The translations under genes were made by a program, and so were the position numbers. Of a DNA stretch of 64,000 nt, positions 19,001-28,201 are shown piece by piece. This stretch comes from Alkalithermobacter thermoalcaliphilus JW-YL-7 = DSM 7308. Its GTDB lineage: Bacteria > Bacillota > Clostridia > Peptostreptococcales > Peptostreptococcaceae. The notes beneath the pieces are model-generated. The model was not told the origin of the DNA. It saw only the letters and a program-made list of their open reading frames with translations, and searched no databases. Within the stretch, counting starts at the first letter, position 1. Each line of letters begins with the position of its first letter. The stretch spans positions 854,001-918,000 of the forward strand of contig LSFY01000001.1 in assembly GCA_001584565.1 (NCBI GenBank), written 5' to 3'.

Positions 19001-20368
19001 ACAGAGGAATTGTTTGGAGAAGGATATGTTTTTAGGGCTGGAACAATAGGAACTATAGCTGAAAAAACAGCATATGGATTTGTGAAAAAATATCTAGAAG
19101 AGTGTAATATAAGTGCTACATCTGCAGAAATAAATAGGCTATCAAATGGATGTACAGGCATAAAAAGAACATCTGGTCAGCATCCAGGTGGAGTTATGAT
19201 AGTCCCTAGACATAAAGATATACATGATTTTACCCCTATACAATATCCAGCGAACGATTCATCTGCTGGGGTTATAACAACTCATTTCGATTACCATTCG
19301 ATAAGTGGTAGAATATTAAAGCTAGATATATTAGGACACGATGTACCTACAATAATAAAAATGTTAGAAGATTTAACAGGTGTAGATGCGACTAAAATAC
19401 CTTTAGATGATAGAAAGACTATGTCTATTTTTACATCGACGAAAGCTCTAGGAATAAGCCCTAATGATATAAATTCTGAGATTGGTAGCTTAGGTATACC
19501 TGAATTTGGAACTAAATTCGTAAGACAGATGTTAATGGATACGAAACCTTCAACATTTGCTGAATTAGTAAGAATTTCTGGGCTTTCACATGGGACAGAC
19601 GTATGGCTAAACAATGCACAAGATCTAGTAAGAAATGGTGTAGCAGAGTTAAAAGATGTTATTTCTACAAGAGATGACATAATGAACTATCTAATATATA
19701 AAGGATTAGCCCCTAAAGAAGCATTTAAAATAATGGAAAATGTAAGAAAAGGTAAAGGATTAACACAAGAACATGAAAAAATGATGAAACAAAATAATGT
19801 ACCTCAGTGGTATATAGACTCATGTAATAAAATAAAATATATGTTCCCTAAGGCTCATGCAGTTGCTTATGTTATGATGTCCTTTAGGATAGCATATTTT
19901 AAAGTACATTATCCTCTAGCTTTTTATGCCACATACTTTACGACAAAAGCAGAAGATTTTGACGCTGATTTGGTAACGAGAGGAAAGAAAAGCGTTGAAG
20001 AAAAAATAAAAGAAATTGAAAAAATGGGTAATAATATTACAGCGAAGGAAAAAAACTTATTAACTGTTTTAGAAGTTGTTTTAGAAATGTTTGCAAGAAA
20101 GATAGAAGTATTGAAGGTAGATTTATATAAATCAGATGCTAAAAAATTTAAGATAGTGGATGGAAAACTACTCCCACCTTTAATAGCGTTACAAGGAGTT
20201 GGAGAAAATGCAGCAATAAATATAGCTAGGGAAAGAGAAAGTGAAGAGTTTTTATCAATAGAAGACTTGAGAATTAGAACTAAAATTTCAAAAACTGTAA
20301 TAGAAACATTAAAAAATCACGGTTGTTTAGATGGTATGCCAGAGACAAATCAGATATCCCTGTTATGA
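16076..20368 (+). CDS. polC: DNA polymerase III alpha subunit, Gram-positive PolC type
   Basis: Main replicative polymerase with built-in proofreading. Order: N-terminal domain, OB-fold (about residues 235-330), PHP domain starting at ELHAHTQMSAMDAV, an inserted DEDD exonuclease (FDIETTGLSNQND ... AHNAEFDIGFIREN ... HHRAVDDAQAT), the PHP remainder, a zinc ribbon (CSSC ... CPKC) and the polymerase core with catalytic EPDIDLNFAGEY. 1430 aa from the ATG at 16076, which follows TTGGGGGCT. The embedded exonuclease is normal for PolC and not an intein. Confidence 0.98.
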   Translation: MKSLAEYLQKLGIKNTNIDSNNIFIERIVYFKENKDINIYLNSKHILSYKTITQLEKEITESLRYFNKIKIKMRYVIEENESNHESLKKYWDNILYIITTLVPSSCFACEDITWNIYNDILYIHIEDKMLYERLIHKNAMYCIKNAINEELGIDISVKFILDKKEEINIDEYIKKQQEEIEIMLDKLSIKNEDVNNEEIDKKVQNEDKNKDDSDTVIYGKEIKDDIEKINNLHPDIGKVCVKGEIFDFEIREIKGGKNLLIFSMTDYTSSINCKLFLRDNNKEKIINNIKKGVFVKTRGDVIFDTYSKEMIINISDIEIDIKDEKMDKEIEKRVELHAHTQMSAMDAVVSASKLIERAAKWGHKAIAITDHGVVQAFPEAMSASKKYGIKVIYGVEGYIVNDTTPVIKKPNSLPLDQTFVVFDIETTGLSNQNDKITEIGAVKIRNFQIVDTFSALINPEIPIPKTVQELTGITDEMVTDKEKIHEILPKFIDFVGDSVLVAHNAEFDIGFIRENTKSLGIDFNNNYIDTISLAKVLLPNLKKYKLNIVAKELNIKLENHHRAVDDAQATAHIFVKFLEMLSEKGVKTLYEVNNVFRVDDYKKLKTNHITILAKNYIGLKNLYKIVSQSHINYFYKNPRIPKTLLSKYREGLLIGSACEAGEVYQAVLNNVSEENLEEIVKFYDYLEIMPVDNNKFMLEKGVVKSIDELKVINRKIVDIGKKYNKIVVATGDVHFLDEHDEIFRKILKHSQGFSDANTSVPLYFKSTDEMLKEFEYLGESLAREVVITNTNKIADLIENIKPIPDETYPPIIEGSEDELRNSCYEKAHRIYGDPLPDIVKNRLDRELNSIINNGYAVMYIIAQKLVKKSLEDGYLVGSRGSVGSSFAATMSDITEVNPLPPHYICSSCKYSYFYTDGSVGSGADLPDKKCPKCDTLLTKDGHDIPFEVFLGFEGDKEPDIDLNFAGEYQSTAHKYTEELFGEGYVFRAGTIGTIAEKTAYGFVKKYLEECNISATSAEINRLSNGCTGIKRTSGQHPGGVMIVPRHKDIHDFTPIQYPANDSSAGVITTHFDYHSISGRILKLDILGHDVPTIIKMLEDLTGVDATKIPLDDRKTMSIFTSTKALGISPNDINSEIGSLGIPEFGTKFVRQMLMDTKPSTFAELVRISGLSHGTDVWLNNAQDLVRNGVAELKDVISTRDDIMNYLIYKGLAPKEAFKIMENVRKGKGLTQEHEKMMKQNNVPQWYIDSCNKIKYMFPKAHAVAYVMMSFRIAYFKVHYPLAFYATYFTTKAEDFDADLVTRGKKSVEEKIKEIEKMGNNITAKEKNLLTVLEVVLEMFARKIEVLKVDLYKSDAKKFKIVDGKLLPPLIALQGVGENAAINIARERESEEFLSIEDLRIRTKISKTVIETLKNHGCLDGMPETNQISLL

Positions 20369-20372
20369 TAAG

Positions 20373-20401
20373 TTGCAAAATGAAATATACTATGATATAA
20401 T
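20373..20401 (+). promoter_or_regulatory. Sigma-A type promoter for the rimP-nusA operon
   Basis: TTGCAA (20373-20378), 17-bp spacer, TATAAT (20396-20401), immediately downstream of polC. Transcription would start near 20408, ahead of the intrinsic terminator at 20432. Confidence 0.75.
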
Positions 20402-20431
20402 AGATTTGAAAATTATATTTTGGGACAAATT

Positions 20432-20463
20432 AAGAGTGGGGAATTACCCACTCTTTGCTTTTA
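20432..20463 (+). terminator. Leader terminator/attenuator upstream of rimP-nusA
   Basis: 9-bp stem AAGAGTGGG / CCCACTCTT with a 6-nt loop followed by TTTGCTTTT. It lies between the operon's promoter and rimP, so it can both end polC read-through and attenuate the operon. In Bacillus, NusA is known to control its own operon by stimulating such a leader terminator; the same logic is inferred here. Confidence 0.75.
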
Positions 20464-20525
20464 TAACACTCACAGGTTTAATTTGTTCAATTTCTGTGAA
20501 AATAGAAAAGAACAGGAGGGAAAAA

Positions 20526-20987
20526 ATGAGACAAAATATAGAGGAAATTGTATCAAATATAGCAATTCCTTTCATTGAGAAAGAAGGGTTTGAATTAGTT
20601 GATGTAGAATATGTGCTAGAAGCTGGCAATAGATATTTAAGGATATACATAGATAAAGAAGGTGGAGTATCATTAAAAGATTGTCAGATAATAAGTGAAT
20701 CAGTTAGTGCTAAGTTAGATGAAATAGATCCTATAAAGGAAAATTATTTTCTAGAAGTATCTTCACCAGGTCTTGATAGGCCTCTAAAGAAAGAAGCAGA
20801 TTTTGAAAGATATAAAGGTAGAGATGTAGAAGTAAAACTATATAAGCCTTTAAATGGAAAGAAAGAGTTTGAAGGTATGCTTATAGGATTATTTGATAAA
20901 ACCAAAATTAAAATAAGTGTAGATGATGAAATATTGGAGTTTGATAGAAAAGAAATCGCACTAATAAGGTTAGCAGTAAAAATTTAA
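20526..20987 (+). CDS. rimP: Ribosome maturation factor RimP
   Basis: Assists 30S subunit maturation. From the ATG at 20526 (behind AGGAGGGAAAAA) the 153-aa protein shows FELVDVEYV near the N-terminus, ISKL-type SESVSAKLDEID and the family-typical LEVSSPGLDRPLKKEADFERYKG. The frame is open upstream to 20331 inside polC, but that extension crosses the leader terminator and has no ribosome site. First gene of the nusA operon. Confidence 0.96.
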   Translation: MRQNIEEIVSNIAIPFIEKEGFELVDVEYVLEAGNRYLRIYIDKEGGVSLKDCQIISESVSAKLDEIDPIKENYFLEVSSPGLDRPLKKEADFERYKGRDVEVKLYKPLNGKKEFEGMLIGLFDKTKIKISVDDEILEFDRKEIALIRLAVKI

Positions 20988-21002
20988 TAAGGAGGATTAG
21001 GT

Positions 21003-22046
21003 ATGAACGGAGAATTTATAGAGGCTTTAGAGCAACTAGAAAAAGAAAAAGGAGTCTCAAAGGAAATACTTATAGAAACAATAGAAGCTGCTTTGGTTTC
21101 TGGATACAAGAAAAATTTTGGATCATCTCAAAATGTTAGGGTTCATATAGACAGAGAAACAGGAGATGTAAAAGTATTTTCATTAAAAAAGGTGGTTGAA
21201 GAAGTAGAGGATGATTTATTAGAAATTAGTTTAGAAGAGAGTAAAGAAAAATTTGGTTCAAGATATGAATTAGGAGATATAATAGAGTTTGAAGTAACGC
21301 CTAGAAATTTCGGAAGAATAGCTGCACAAACGGCTAAACAAGTAGTTGTTCAGAGAATTAGAGAAGCAGAAAGAGAAGTTATATTTGGAGAGTTTATAAA
21401 TAAGGAAAGCGAAATAGTAACGGGTATAGTGGCTAGAATTAGTAAAGGAATTGTATACGTTTCGCTTGGAAAAGTAGAAGGAATATTAAGTCAAACAGAA
21501 CAAATTCCTGGAGAGGTTTATGAAATAGGACAAAGAATAAAATGTTATATACTAGAAGTTAAAAAAAGCTCTAAAGGGCCACAAATAATATTATCAAGAA
21601 GTCATCCAGGACTTGTAAAAAGGTTATTTGAACTTGAAGTTCCTGAAATATATGATGGTGTAGTTCAAATTAAATCAATAGCAAGAGAAGCGGGCTCTAG
21701 AACAAAAATAGCTGTATATTCTTGTGATGAAAATATAGATCCTATAGGATCATGTGTAGGACCAAAAGGAAGTAGAGTAAAGAATATAGTTACTGAATTA
21801 AAGGGAGAAAAAATAGATATAATTAAATACAGTGATAATCCTGAGGAATTTATTTTAAGTTCTCTTAGTCCTTCTAAGGTTGTTTCTGTAGATATAAATG
21901 AAGATGAAAAAAGTGCTAAAGTAGTAGTACCTGATTATCAATTATCTTTAGCTATAGGGAAAGAAGGACAAAACGCTAGGCTTGCAGCAAAGTTGACTGG
22001 ATGGAAAATAGATATAAAAAGTGAAAGTCAAGCAGAGAAAATGTAA
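21003..22046 (+). CDS. nusA: Transcription termination/antitermination factor NusA
   Basis: RNA polymerase-associated factor promoting pausing and intrinsic termination. The 347-aa protein has the N-terminal RNAP-binding domain, an S1 domain (VTGIVARISKGIVYVSLGKVEG) and two KH domains (CVGPKGSRVKNIVTEL and LAIGKEGQNARLAAKLTGW). There are no C-terminal acidic repeats, as usual outside proteobacteria. AAGGAGG ribosome site. Confidence 0.97.
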   Translation: MNGEFIEALEQLEKEKGVSKEILIETIEAALVSGYKKNFGSSQNVRVHIDRETGDVKVFSLKKVVEEVEDDLLEISLEESKEKFGSRYELGDIIEFEVTPRNFGRIAAQTAKQVVVQRIREAEREVIFGEFINKESEIVTGIVARISKGIVYVSLGKVEGILSQTEQIPGEVYEIGQRIKCYILEVKKSSKGPQIILSRSHPGLVKRLFELEVPEIYDGVVQIKSIAREAGSRTKIAVYSCDENIDPIGSCVGPKGSRVKNIVTELKGEKIDIIKYSDNPEEFILSSLSPSKVVSVDINEDEKSAKVVVPDYQLSLAIGKEGQNARLAAKLTGWKIDIKSESQAEKM

Positions 22047-22068
22047 TTATGTAAGGAGGGACTATGTT

Positions 22069-22338
22069 TTGAAGCAAAGAAAAATACCCCAAAGAAAATG
22101 TATATCTTGTCAGGATAGAGATAATAAAAGAGAGCTTATAAGAATAGTTAAAAACAAAGAGGGAAATATTTTTGTTGATCTAACAGGTAAAGCTAACGGA
22201 AGAGGAGCTTACATATGCAAGAGCATTGAATGTCTTGAGAAAGCAGTCAAAACTAAGGCTATTAATAGAGCCTTCAAAATTGAAGTTCCTAATCAAGTTT
22301 ACGAAGATTTGAGAGGGGTAATAGATAAAAGTGAATAA
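22069..22338 (+). CDS. rnpM: RNase P modulator RnpM (YlxR family)
   Basis: Small RNA-binding protein of the YlxR family, reported in Bacillus to modulate RNase P. 89 aa from TTG at 22069, 8 nt after AAGGAGGG. The family pattern PQRKCISCQDRDNKRELIRIVKNKEG and DLTGKANGRGAYICKSIECLEKA is clear. The longer in-frame extension to 22021 lies in nusA before the ribosome site and is discarded. Confidence 0.92.
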   Translation: MKQRKIPQRKCISCQDRDNKRELIRIVKNKEGNIFVDLTGKANGRGAYICKSIECLEKAVKTKAINRAFKIEVPNQVYEDLRGVIDKSE

Positions 22339-22660
22339 TAAGGTACTTTCTTTATTGGGGTTGACAGCTAAAGGCGCAAACTTGGTCTCTGGAGAAGATA
22401 CAACCTTAAATGAAATTAAAAAAGGAAAAATTAAGTTGGTTATTATATCACAGGATGCATCTGATAACACTAAGAAAAAGTTTATAGATAAGGCTAAATT
22501 CAGGGATATTGATTATGTAATATTTTCAACAAAATTTGAGTTAGGCAAGGCAATAGGAAAAAATGAAAGAGCAGTTATAGGAATAAAAAATATCAATCTT
22601 GCAAGACAGATCAAAAATTTAATAGGGGGTGAAGCTTTTGACGAAAATGAGAGTCTATAA
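22331..22660 (+). CDS. ylxQ: L7Ae-family RNA-binding protein YlxQ
   Basis: A YlxQ/ribosomal L7Ae-like K-turn-binding protein of 109 aa ([43 protein letters not shown], shown in parts: the GAxLVSGE and LVIISQDAS segments are the family marks). GTG start overlapping the rnpM stop; its end overlaps the infB start. Standard place in the nusA-infB operon. Confidence 0.9.
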   Translation: MNNKVLSLLGLTAKGANLVSGEDTTLNEIKKGKIKLVIISQDASDNTKKKFIDKAKFRDIDYVIFSTKFELGKAIGKNERAVIGIKNINLARQIKNLIGGEAFDENESL

Positions 22661-24584
22661 GTTAGCACAAGAATTCGGAATAACTAGTAAAGAATTAATA
22701 GAAAAACTTCAACAACTAGGAATAAATGTTATAAATCATATGAGTACATTAGAAGAAGATGATGTTAAGGTGGTTATGGAATTGTTTAAAGAATCTAATA
22801 ATAATGAAAAAATAAATGAAAAGGAAGAAGAAGCTATGCAGAAGATAAAAATAGCTGATAAAGTAGTAGTTCAAGATTTGGCTAAATTGCTTCAAAAAAC
22901 TCCTTCAGAGCTAATAACAAAGCTTATACAATTAGGAATAATGGCTACAATAAATCAGGAAATAGACTTTGATATAGCAGAAATTGTAGCTTTAGAATTC
23001 GGATATGAAGTTGAGAAGGAAGATACAAAAGAGGAACAAGAAGATATATTAATACCAGAAGATAAACCCGAAGATCTATTACCAAGACCTCCGATAGTAA
23101 CAGTTATGGGACACGTAGACCATGGAAAAACATCTTTACTTGATGCTATAAGAAAAACTAATGTAACAGCTAAAGAAGCAGGTGGGATTACTCAGCATAT
23201 AGGTGCATCGGAGGTTCATATAAACGGGAAAAAAATAGTATTTCTTGATACACCTGGGCATGAAGCATTTACTTCTATGAGAGCTAGAGGAGCTCAAGTA
23301 ACAGACATATCTATAATAGTTGTTGCTGCAGATGACGGTATAATGCCACAAACTATAGAAGCAATAAATCATTCAAGATCTGCAAACGTACCTATAATAG
23401 TAGCTATAAATAAGATAGATAAACCAAACATTAATATAGATAGAGTAAAGCAAGAGTTAGCAGATCAAGGTCTTTTGGTAGAAGAATGGGGTGGAGATGT
23501 CATAGCAGTACCAGTTTCCGCTCTTAAAGGTGAAAATATAGATACTTTACTTGAAATGGTTCTTTTAGTTGCAGAAATAGAAGAGCTAAAGGCTAATCCA
23601 AACAGAAAAGCAGTAGGAACAGTTATAGAAGCTCAGCTAGATAAAGGAAGAGGACCTGTAGCTACTGTTTTGGTTCAAAATGGAACTTTGAAAATAGGAG
23701 ATTCAGTAGTAGTAGGTGCATGTTATGGTAAAGTTAGAGCTATGATAAATTATATGGGAAAAAGATTAAAAGAAGCTGGACCATCTACTCCTGTAGAAAT
23801 ATTAGGATTATCTGAAGTTCCTCAAAGTGGAGATCAGCTTATAGTAGTTGAAAATGATAAAATTGCTAGAAGTATAGCTGAAAATAGAAAAGAAAAATTA
23901 AGAGAAGAGCAAATGAAAGCAAGCACTAAAGTATCTCTTGATGATTTATTCAAGCAAATGGAAAAAGGAGAAATAAAAGATCTTAACATAGTTGTAAAAG
24001 GAGATGTACAGGGTTCGGTTCAAGCTGTTAAGCAGTCTTTAGAGAAATTATCTAATAACGAAGTAGCTGTAAAAGTTATACATGCTGGAGTAGGCGCAAT
24101 AACAGAATCAGATGTAATGCTTGCATCAGCATCAAATGCAATAATCATAGGGTTCAATGTAAGACCTGTAACAAGTGCACAATCTTTAGCTCAGAAAGAA
24201 AACGTAGATATAAGAACATACAGAATTATATATAAGGCTATAGAAGATGTTCAGGCAGCTATGAAAGGAATGTTAGATCCTGAATATGAAGAACAAGAGC
24301 TTGGAAAAGCAGAAGTTAGAGCTGTATTTAGAATCTCAGGAGCTGGAACAGTAGCGGGTTGTTACGTAACTAACGGAAAAATAACTAGAAGTGCAAAAGT
24401 AAGACTTGTTAGGGATGGAGTAGTAATTCACGAAGGAGAGTTATCATCACTAAAGAGATTTAAAGATGATGTAAAAGAAGTAACACAGGGATATGAGTGT
24501 GGTATATCTATAGAAAACTTTAATGATATAAAAGAGGGAGACATAATAGAAGCATATATTTTAAAAGAAATAGATAGAAAATAA
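22638..24584 (+). CDS. infB: Translation initiation factor IF-2
   Basis: GTPase that delivers initiator tRNA. Two short N-terminal IF2 helical domains ([19 protein letters not shown] and [21 protein letters not shown]), then the G domain with [22 protein letters not shown] and NKIDKPN, followed by domains II-IV. The most likely start is TTG at 22638 (then [10 protein letters not shown]), behind AGGGGGTG and matching the usual MAKIRVYELA N-terminus; it overlaps the end of ylxQ by 23 nt. Confidence 0.97.
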   Translation: MTKMRVYKLAQEFGITSKELIEKLQQLGINVINHMSTLEEDDVKVVMELFKESNNNEKINEKEEEAMQKIKIADKVVVQDLAKLLQKTPSELITKLIQLGIMATINQEIDFDIAEIVALEFGYEVEKEDTKEEQEDILIPEDKPEDLLPRPPIVTVMGHVDHGKTSLLDAIRKTNVTAKEAGGITQHIGASEVHINGKKIVFLDTPGHEAFTSMRARGAQVTDISIIVVAADDGIMPQTIEAINHSRSANVPIIVAINKIDKPNINIDRVKQELADQGLLVEEWGGDVIAVPVSALKGENIDTLLEMVLLVAEIEELKANPNRKAVGTVIEAQLDKGRGPVATVLVQNGTLKIGDSVVVGACYGKVRAMINYMGKRLKEAGPSTPVEILGLSEVPQSGDQLIVVENDKIARSIAENRKEKLREEQMKASTKVSLDDLFKQMEKGEIKDLNIVVKGDVQGSVQAVKQSLEKLSNNEVAVKVIHAGVGAITESDVMLASASNAIIIGFNVRPVTSAQSLAQKENVDIRTYRIIYKAIEDVQAAMKGMLDPEYEEQELGKAEVRAVFRISGAGTVAGCYVTNGKITRSAKVRLVRDGVVIHEGELSSLKRFKDDVKEVTQGYECGISIENFNDIKEGDIIEAYILKEIDRK

Positions 24585-24604
24585 CTAAGAAAGGTTGGGA
24601 TATT

Positions 24605-25909
24605 ATGTCATATCCTAGAACTAAAAGAATAAGTGAAGAAATAAAAAAAATAGTAAGTAAGTTAATACTTCAAGATATAAAAGATCCTAGAGTAACATCA
24701 CTTATAAGTGTAGTAGACGTAGATGTTACAGCAGATCTTAAGTATGCATATATATATGTGAGTATATTTTCTAACGAAAAAGCTACAGCACTAGAAGGGT
24801 TAAAAAATGCTAGTGGATTTATTAGAAGAGAAGTAGGTAAACAAGTAAAATTAAGATATACACCTGAAATAATATTTAAACTAGATGAATCTATAGAAAA
24901 AGGTGTTTATATGTCAGAACTGATACAAAAATTACAAGAGGAGAAAAAAATGAGTCAGATCAATGATGTAATAGATGTGATAAGAAGAAGTGATAACATA
25001 GTTATCACTTCACATTATTCTCCTGACGGAGATAGTATAGGCTCGTCAGTAGCTTTGTATCATATGTTCAAAAATATTTGTAAAAATGTATATATAGTTT
25101 TAGACGATAAAATACCTATGAATTTACAATTTTTGTGTAATAACATATCCATAAATAAGTCTGAAGATTTGAATATAGAAGATTATACGTTGGTTTGTGT
25201 AGATTGTGGTGATTTTTCAAGATTGTCTTGTAGTGATCAAATCAAACAAAACTCTAAGATAATAGTAAATATAGATCATCATGCAAGTAATAATAAATTT
25301 GGAAATGTAAATTATATAGATGAAAATGCATCTTCTACTTGTGAATTAGTTTATAATTTAGTATATAAACTAGATAAAAAATTACTTGATAAGGATATAG
25401 CTCAGTGTTTATATACTGGATTAATAACAGATACAGGAAACTTTATGTATTCAAATACACATTCTAGTAGTTTCAAAATGGCAGCAGACCTACTATCTTT
25501 GAATATAGATAAACAAAGAATAATAGAAAATATATATCAAAGCAATCCTTTGAATCTCATAAAGTTAATAGGTGAAGCTATAGGTACTATAGAAGTAATA
25601 AATAAAACTGTAGCTTGCATAGAAGTAACTAGAGAACTTATGGATAAATACGAGATAGATTTTAATGATGTTGATGGTATAGTAAATTATGCAAGAGATA
25701 TAAATGGAGTGGAGTTAGCTATATTATTTAAAGAAAAATCCGATTCCGAGATAAAAATAAGTTTTAGGTCAAAATCATATATTGATGTAAATAGGATTGC
25801 TAGTAAATTTAAAGGTGGAGGACATAAAAGAGCTTCTGGATGTACCATGAACATGTCGTTAAAAGATGCTAAGTCTAAAATAATAAGTGAAGTTTTAAAA
25901 CATATTTAA
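24605..25909 (+). CDS. Fused ribosome-binding factor A (RbfA) and bifunctional oligoribonuclease/PAP phosphatase (NrnA)
   Basis: A single 434-aa reading frame joins two normally separate proteins. Residues 1 to about 113 are RbfA (30S maturation, cold-shock factor; motif [21 protein letters not shown]). Residue 116 onward is a complete DHH/DHHA1 NrnA (nanoRNase and pAp phosphatase) with [29 protein letters not shown] and the C-terminal [12 protein letters not shown]. At the junction an AGAGGAG ribosome site (24937-24943) stands 6 nt before an in-frame ATG at 24950, exactly the signal expected for a separate nrnA gene. There is no stop for rbfA. The cell may therefore make a fusion, a free NrnA from the internal start, or both. 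Neighbours infB and truB are in the usual order. Confidence 0.9.
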   Translation: MSYPRTKRISEEIKKIVSKLILQDIKDPRVTSLISVVDVDVTADLKYAYIYVSIFSNEKATALEGLKNASGFIRREVGKQVKLRYTPEIIFKLDESIEKGVYMSELIQKLQEEKKMSQINDVIDVIRRSDNIVITSHYSPDGDSIGSSVALYHMFKNICKNVYIVLDDKIPMNLQFLCNNISINKSEDLNIEDYTLVCVDCGDFSRLSCSDQIKQNSKIIVNIDHHASNNKFGNVNYIDENASSTCELVYNLVYKLDKKLLDKDIAQCLYTGLITDTGNFMYSNTHSSSFKMAADLLSLNIDKQRIIENIYQSNPLNLIKLIGEAIGTIEVINKTVACIEVTRELMDKYEIDFNDVDGIVNYARDINGVELAILFKEKSDSEIKISFRSKSYIDVNRIASKFKGGGHKRASGCTMNMSLKDAKSKIISEVLKHI

Positions 25910-25923
25910 GTGAGTGATTAGAA

Positions 25924-26826
25924 ATGGATGGAATAATAAATATTCTAAAACCAACAGGAATGACATCACATGATGTAGTGAAAGAAATAAAAAAAATAAC
26001 TAACATTAAGAAAGTAGGACACACAGGAACACTAGATCCAAATGCTGCTGGCGTATTGCCTATTTGTATAGGAAAAGCTACAAAAGTGTCAGAGTTTTTA
26101 TTAAATAAAGAAAAAATATATAGGGCTGAATTGACCTTGGGAATAGAAACTGACACTTATGATTCTTTTGGAAATATCCTATCTAGAAAAGATATAAGTA
26201 GTATATCAGAAAATGATATATTAACAGCATTCAAACAGTTTAAAGGAGAGATATTGCAGGTTCCACCAATATATTCAGCTATAAAGGTAAAAGGAAAAAA
26301 ACTTTATGAACTTGCTAGACAGGGCATAGATAATATAGATGTAAAGCCAAGAAAAGTTTTTATAAAAAAGATAGATGTTCTAAATATTGATAAAAATAAA
26401 GTATTATTTGATTTAGTATGTTCTAAAGGAACTTATGTAAGAAGTATTTGCAAAGATATAGGTGATGAGTTAGGATGTGGAGGACATATGTCATTCCTTT
26501 TAAGAACATCATCAGGTCCATTTAATCTAAAAAATTCTGTTACTTTAGAAAACCTAAAGAAGCACTTAAATAGAGATATAAGAGAATATTTATTTAACAT
26601 TGACTTTTGCTTAAAAGACTATAAGAGAATAAATCTTAAAGAAAGTGCTTTAAAGTCATTTATAAATGGAGCTACAGTCTCGGAAAAAGGAATTATCACA
26701 TCAGAAAATTATTTTCGCTTAGAAGATGAACTAGTCAGAGTATATTGTGATAATATATTTTATGGTATAGCAAAGGTAACTAGTAAAAACCCAATAAATA
26801 TAAAAAGCTTTAAGTTATTTGTTTAA
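25924..26826 (+). CDS. truB: tRNA pseudouridine(55) synthase TruB
   Basis: Makes pseudouridine 55 in the T-loop of tRNAs. N-terminal GIINILKPTGMTSHDVV, the catalytic-Asp region GHTGTLDPNAAGVLP, then YELARQG and KGTYVRSICKDIG, all canonical. 300 aa with a C-terminal PUA-like tail. It follows the rbfA-nrnA fusion by 14 nt. Confidence 0.96.
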   Translation: MDGIINILKPTGMTSHDVVKEIKKITNIKKVGHTGTLDPNAAGVLPICIGKATKVSEFLLNKEKIYRAELTLGIETDTYDSFGNILSRKDISSISENDILTAFKQFKGEILQVPPIYSAIKVKGKKLYELARQGIDNIDVKPRKVFIKKIDVLNIDKNKVLFDLVCSKGTYVRSICKDIGDELGCGGHMSFLLRTSSGPFNLKNSVTLENLKKHLNRDIREYLFNIDFCLKDYKRINLKESALKSFINGATVSEKGIITSENYFRLEDELVRVYCDNIFYGIAKVTSKNPINIKSFKLFV

Positions 26827-26843
26827 TTTAGAGGATGATTCGT

Positions 26844-27782
26844 ATGCATTTGATAAAAAAATTAGAAGATGTATATATAAAATATCCTACAGTAGTAACA
26901 GTAGGAAGTTTTGATGGAATACATATAGGGCATCAATATATAATAAAAAAAGTCTCAAAGCTAGCAAAGCAAAAGAATTTTAAGAGTGTAGTTTTTACAT
27001 TCTCAAATCATCCTTTAAGTTTTGTTAGAAAAACAAAAGTTCCCAAGATATCATCAGAAGAAGAAAGATGTAAATTTATAGAGACTTTAGATATAGATTA
27101 TTGTATAAGCATTCCTTTTAATGATACAATTGCAAATTTGTCTGCAGAAAGTTACGTGAGTTATATATTAGCTGACTTATTAAAATGTAAACATATTATA
27201 GTTGGACATGACTTTACATTTGGGAAAAATAAGTCAGCTAATGCTCATAAACTTCAAGAAATAGCTAGAAGATACAATATAGATACACAGATTGTAGATC
27301 CTATATTATTAAATGGAATTAGAGTAAGTAGCAGTTTTATAAGAAATTTAATACATGAAGGAAAGGTAAAAGAATGTAAAGAGTTTTTAGGAAGATTTTA
27401 TTCTTTAAGAGGAACTGTTAACTATGGAATGCAACTAGGAAGAAAGTTAGGGTTTCCTACTGCAAATATAGCAGTTAGAGATGATATCGTACTACCCAAA
27501 ACAGGAGTGTATTATACTAAAGTAGAAGTAGAAGGAAAAATATATGATGGGGCTACAAATGTTGGATTTAATCCAACGGTTTGTGGTAAATCATTAAATA
27601 TAGAAACTCATATATTTGATTTTAATAAAGAAATATACAAATCAGAAATAACCATATATTTTTTAGAAAGAATTAGAGATGAGAAAAGATTTAATCATAT
27701 AGATGAACTAGTTGAACAGGTAAAAAAGGATATAACAAAAATAAAAAAATATTTACATAAAAATGAATATATGATAAGATAA
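26844..27782 (+). CDS. ribF: Bifunctional riboflavin kinase / FAD synthetase
   Basis: Phosphorylates riboflavin to FMN and adenylylates FMN to FAD. N-terminal nucleotidyltransferase domain with GSFDGIHIGHQ, VGHDFTFGKNKSA and SSSFIRNLI; C-terminal kinase domain with GRKLGFPTANI and TNVGFNPTVCGK. I chose the ATG at 26844 because the upstream in-frame ATG at 26835 directly abuts the AGAGG ribosome site. Its FAD output serves flavoproteins, and its FMN arm is relevant to the apbE product elsewhere in the window. Confidence 0.95.
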   Translation: MHLIKKLEDVYIKYPTVVTVGSFDGIHIGHQYIIKKVSKLAKQKNFKSVVFTFSNHPLSFVRKTKVPKISSEEERCKFIETLDIDYCISIPFNDTIANLSAESYVSYILADLLKCKHIIVGHDFTFGKNKSANAHKLQEIARRYNIDTQIVDPILLNGIRVSSSFIRNLIHEGKVKECKEFLGRFYSLRGTVNYGMQLGRKLGFPTANIAVRDDIVLPKTGVYYTKVEVEGKIYDGATNVGFNPTVCGKSLNIETHIFDFNKEIYKSEITIYFLERIRDEKRFNHIDELVEQVKKDITKIKKYLHKNEYMIR

Positions 27783-27795
27783 TATAGAATGTGAA

Positions 27796-27867
27796 CCCTT
27801 GCTAAGTATTTGAATCACCGCCGAATACTTGGGAAGAGGGGATAATACTATGGAGGTGTTATTAGGT
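27796..27867 (+). promoter_or_regulatory. rpsO 5' leader with hairpin, candidate S15 autoregulatory element
   Basis: AAGTATT (27804-27810) pairs with AATACTT (27824-27830); the flanking CCCTT and AAGAGGG can extend the stem. It is followed by the ribosome site GGAGGTG. S15 binds and represses its own leader in several bacteria through differing RNA shapes, so self-regulation is a reasonable inference. Confidence 0.45.
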
Positions 27868-28134
27868 ATGTTAGACAAAGTTAAAAAACAAGAAATAATT
27901 GCAGCTTACAAAACTCATGAGGGAGATACAGGATCTCCAGAAGTTCAAATTGCTATGTTAACAGCAAGAATCAATGAGTTAAATGAACACTTAAAAGTTC
28001 ATAAAAAAGATCACCATTCAAGAAGAGGACTTTTAAGAATGGTTGGTAAGAGAAGAAATCTATTAAACTATCTAAAAAACAAAAATTTAGATAGATATAA
28101 TGAACTAATCCAAAAATTAGGTCTAAGAAAGTAG
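27868..28134 (+). CDS. rpsO: 30S ribosomal protein S15
   Basis: Primary 16S rRNA-binding protein. 88 aa from ATG at 27868; [39 protein letters not shown] and [11 protein letters not shown] are canonical. The in-frame upstream ATG at 27850 lies in the ribosome site, as in rpsB, and is not used. Its place just before pnp is the common bacterial arrangement. Confidence 0.98.
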   Translation: MLDKVKKQEIIAAYKTHEGDTGSPEVQIAMLTARINELNEHLKVHKKDHHSRRGLLRMVGKRRNLLNYLKNKNLDRYNELIQKLGLRK

Positions 28135-28144
28135 CAAAGATCAG

Positions 28145-28172
28145 AGAGCAGGTATATCCTGCTCTTTTTATA
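28145..28172 (+). terminator. Intrinsic terminator after rpsO
   Basis: 8-bp stem AGAGCAGG / CCTGCTCT with a 5-nt loop followed by TTTTTATATG. Confidence 0.85.
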
Positions 28173-28201
28173 TGTTTTTTATTACTATTCCTTAAATTTC
28201 C

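Noticed and set aside
20331-20525. N-terminal extension of RimP by 65 residues
   Set aside because: It overlaps polC, crosses the leader terminator and lacks a ribosome site; the homologous N-terminus begins at 20526.
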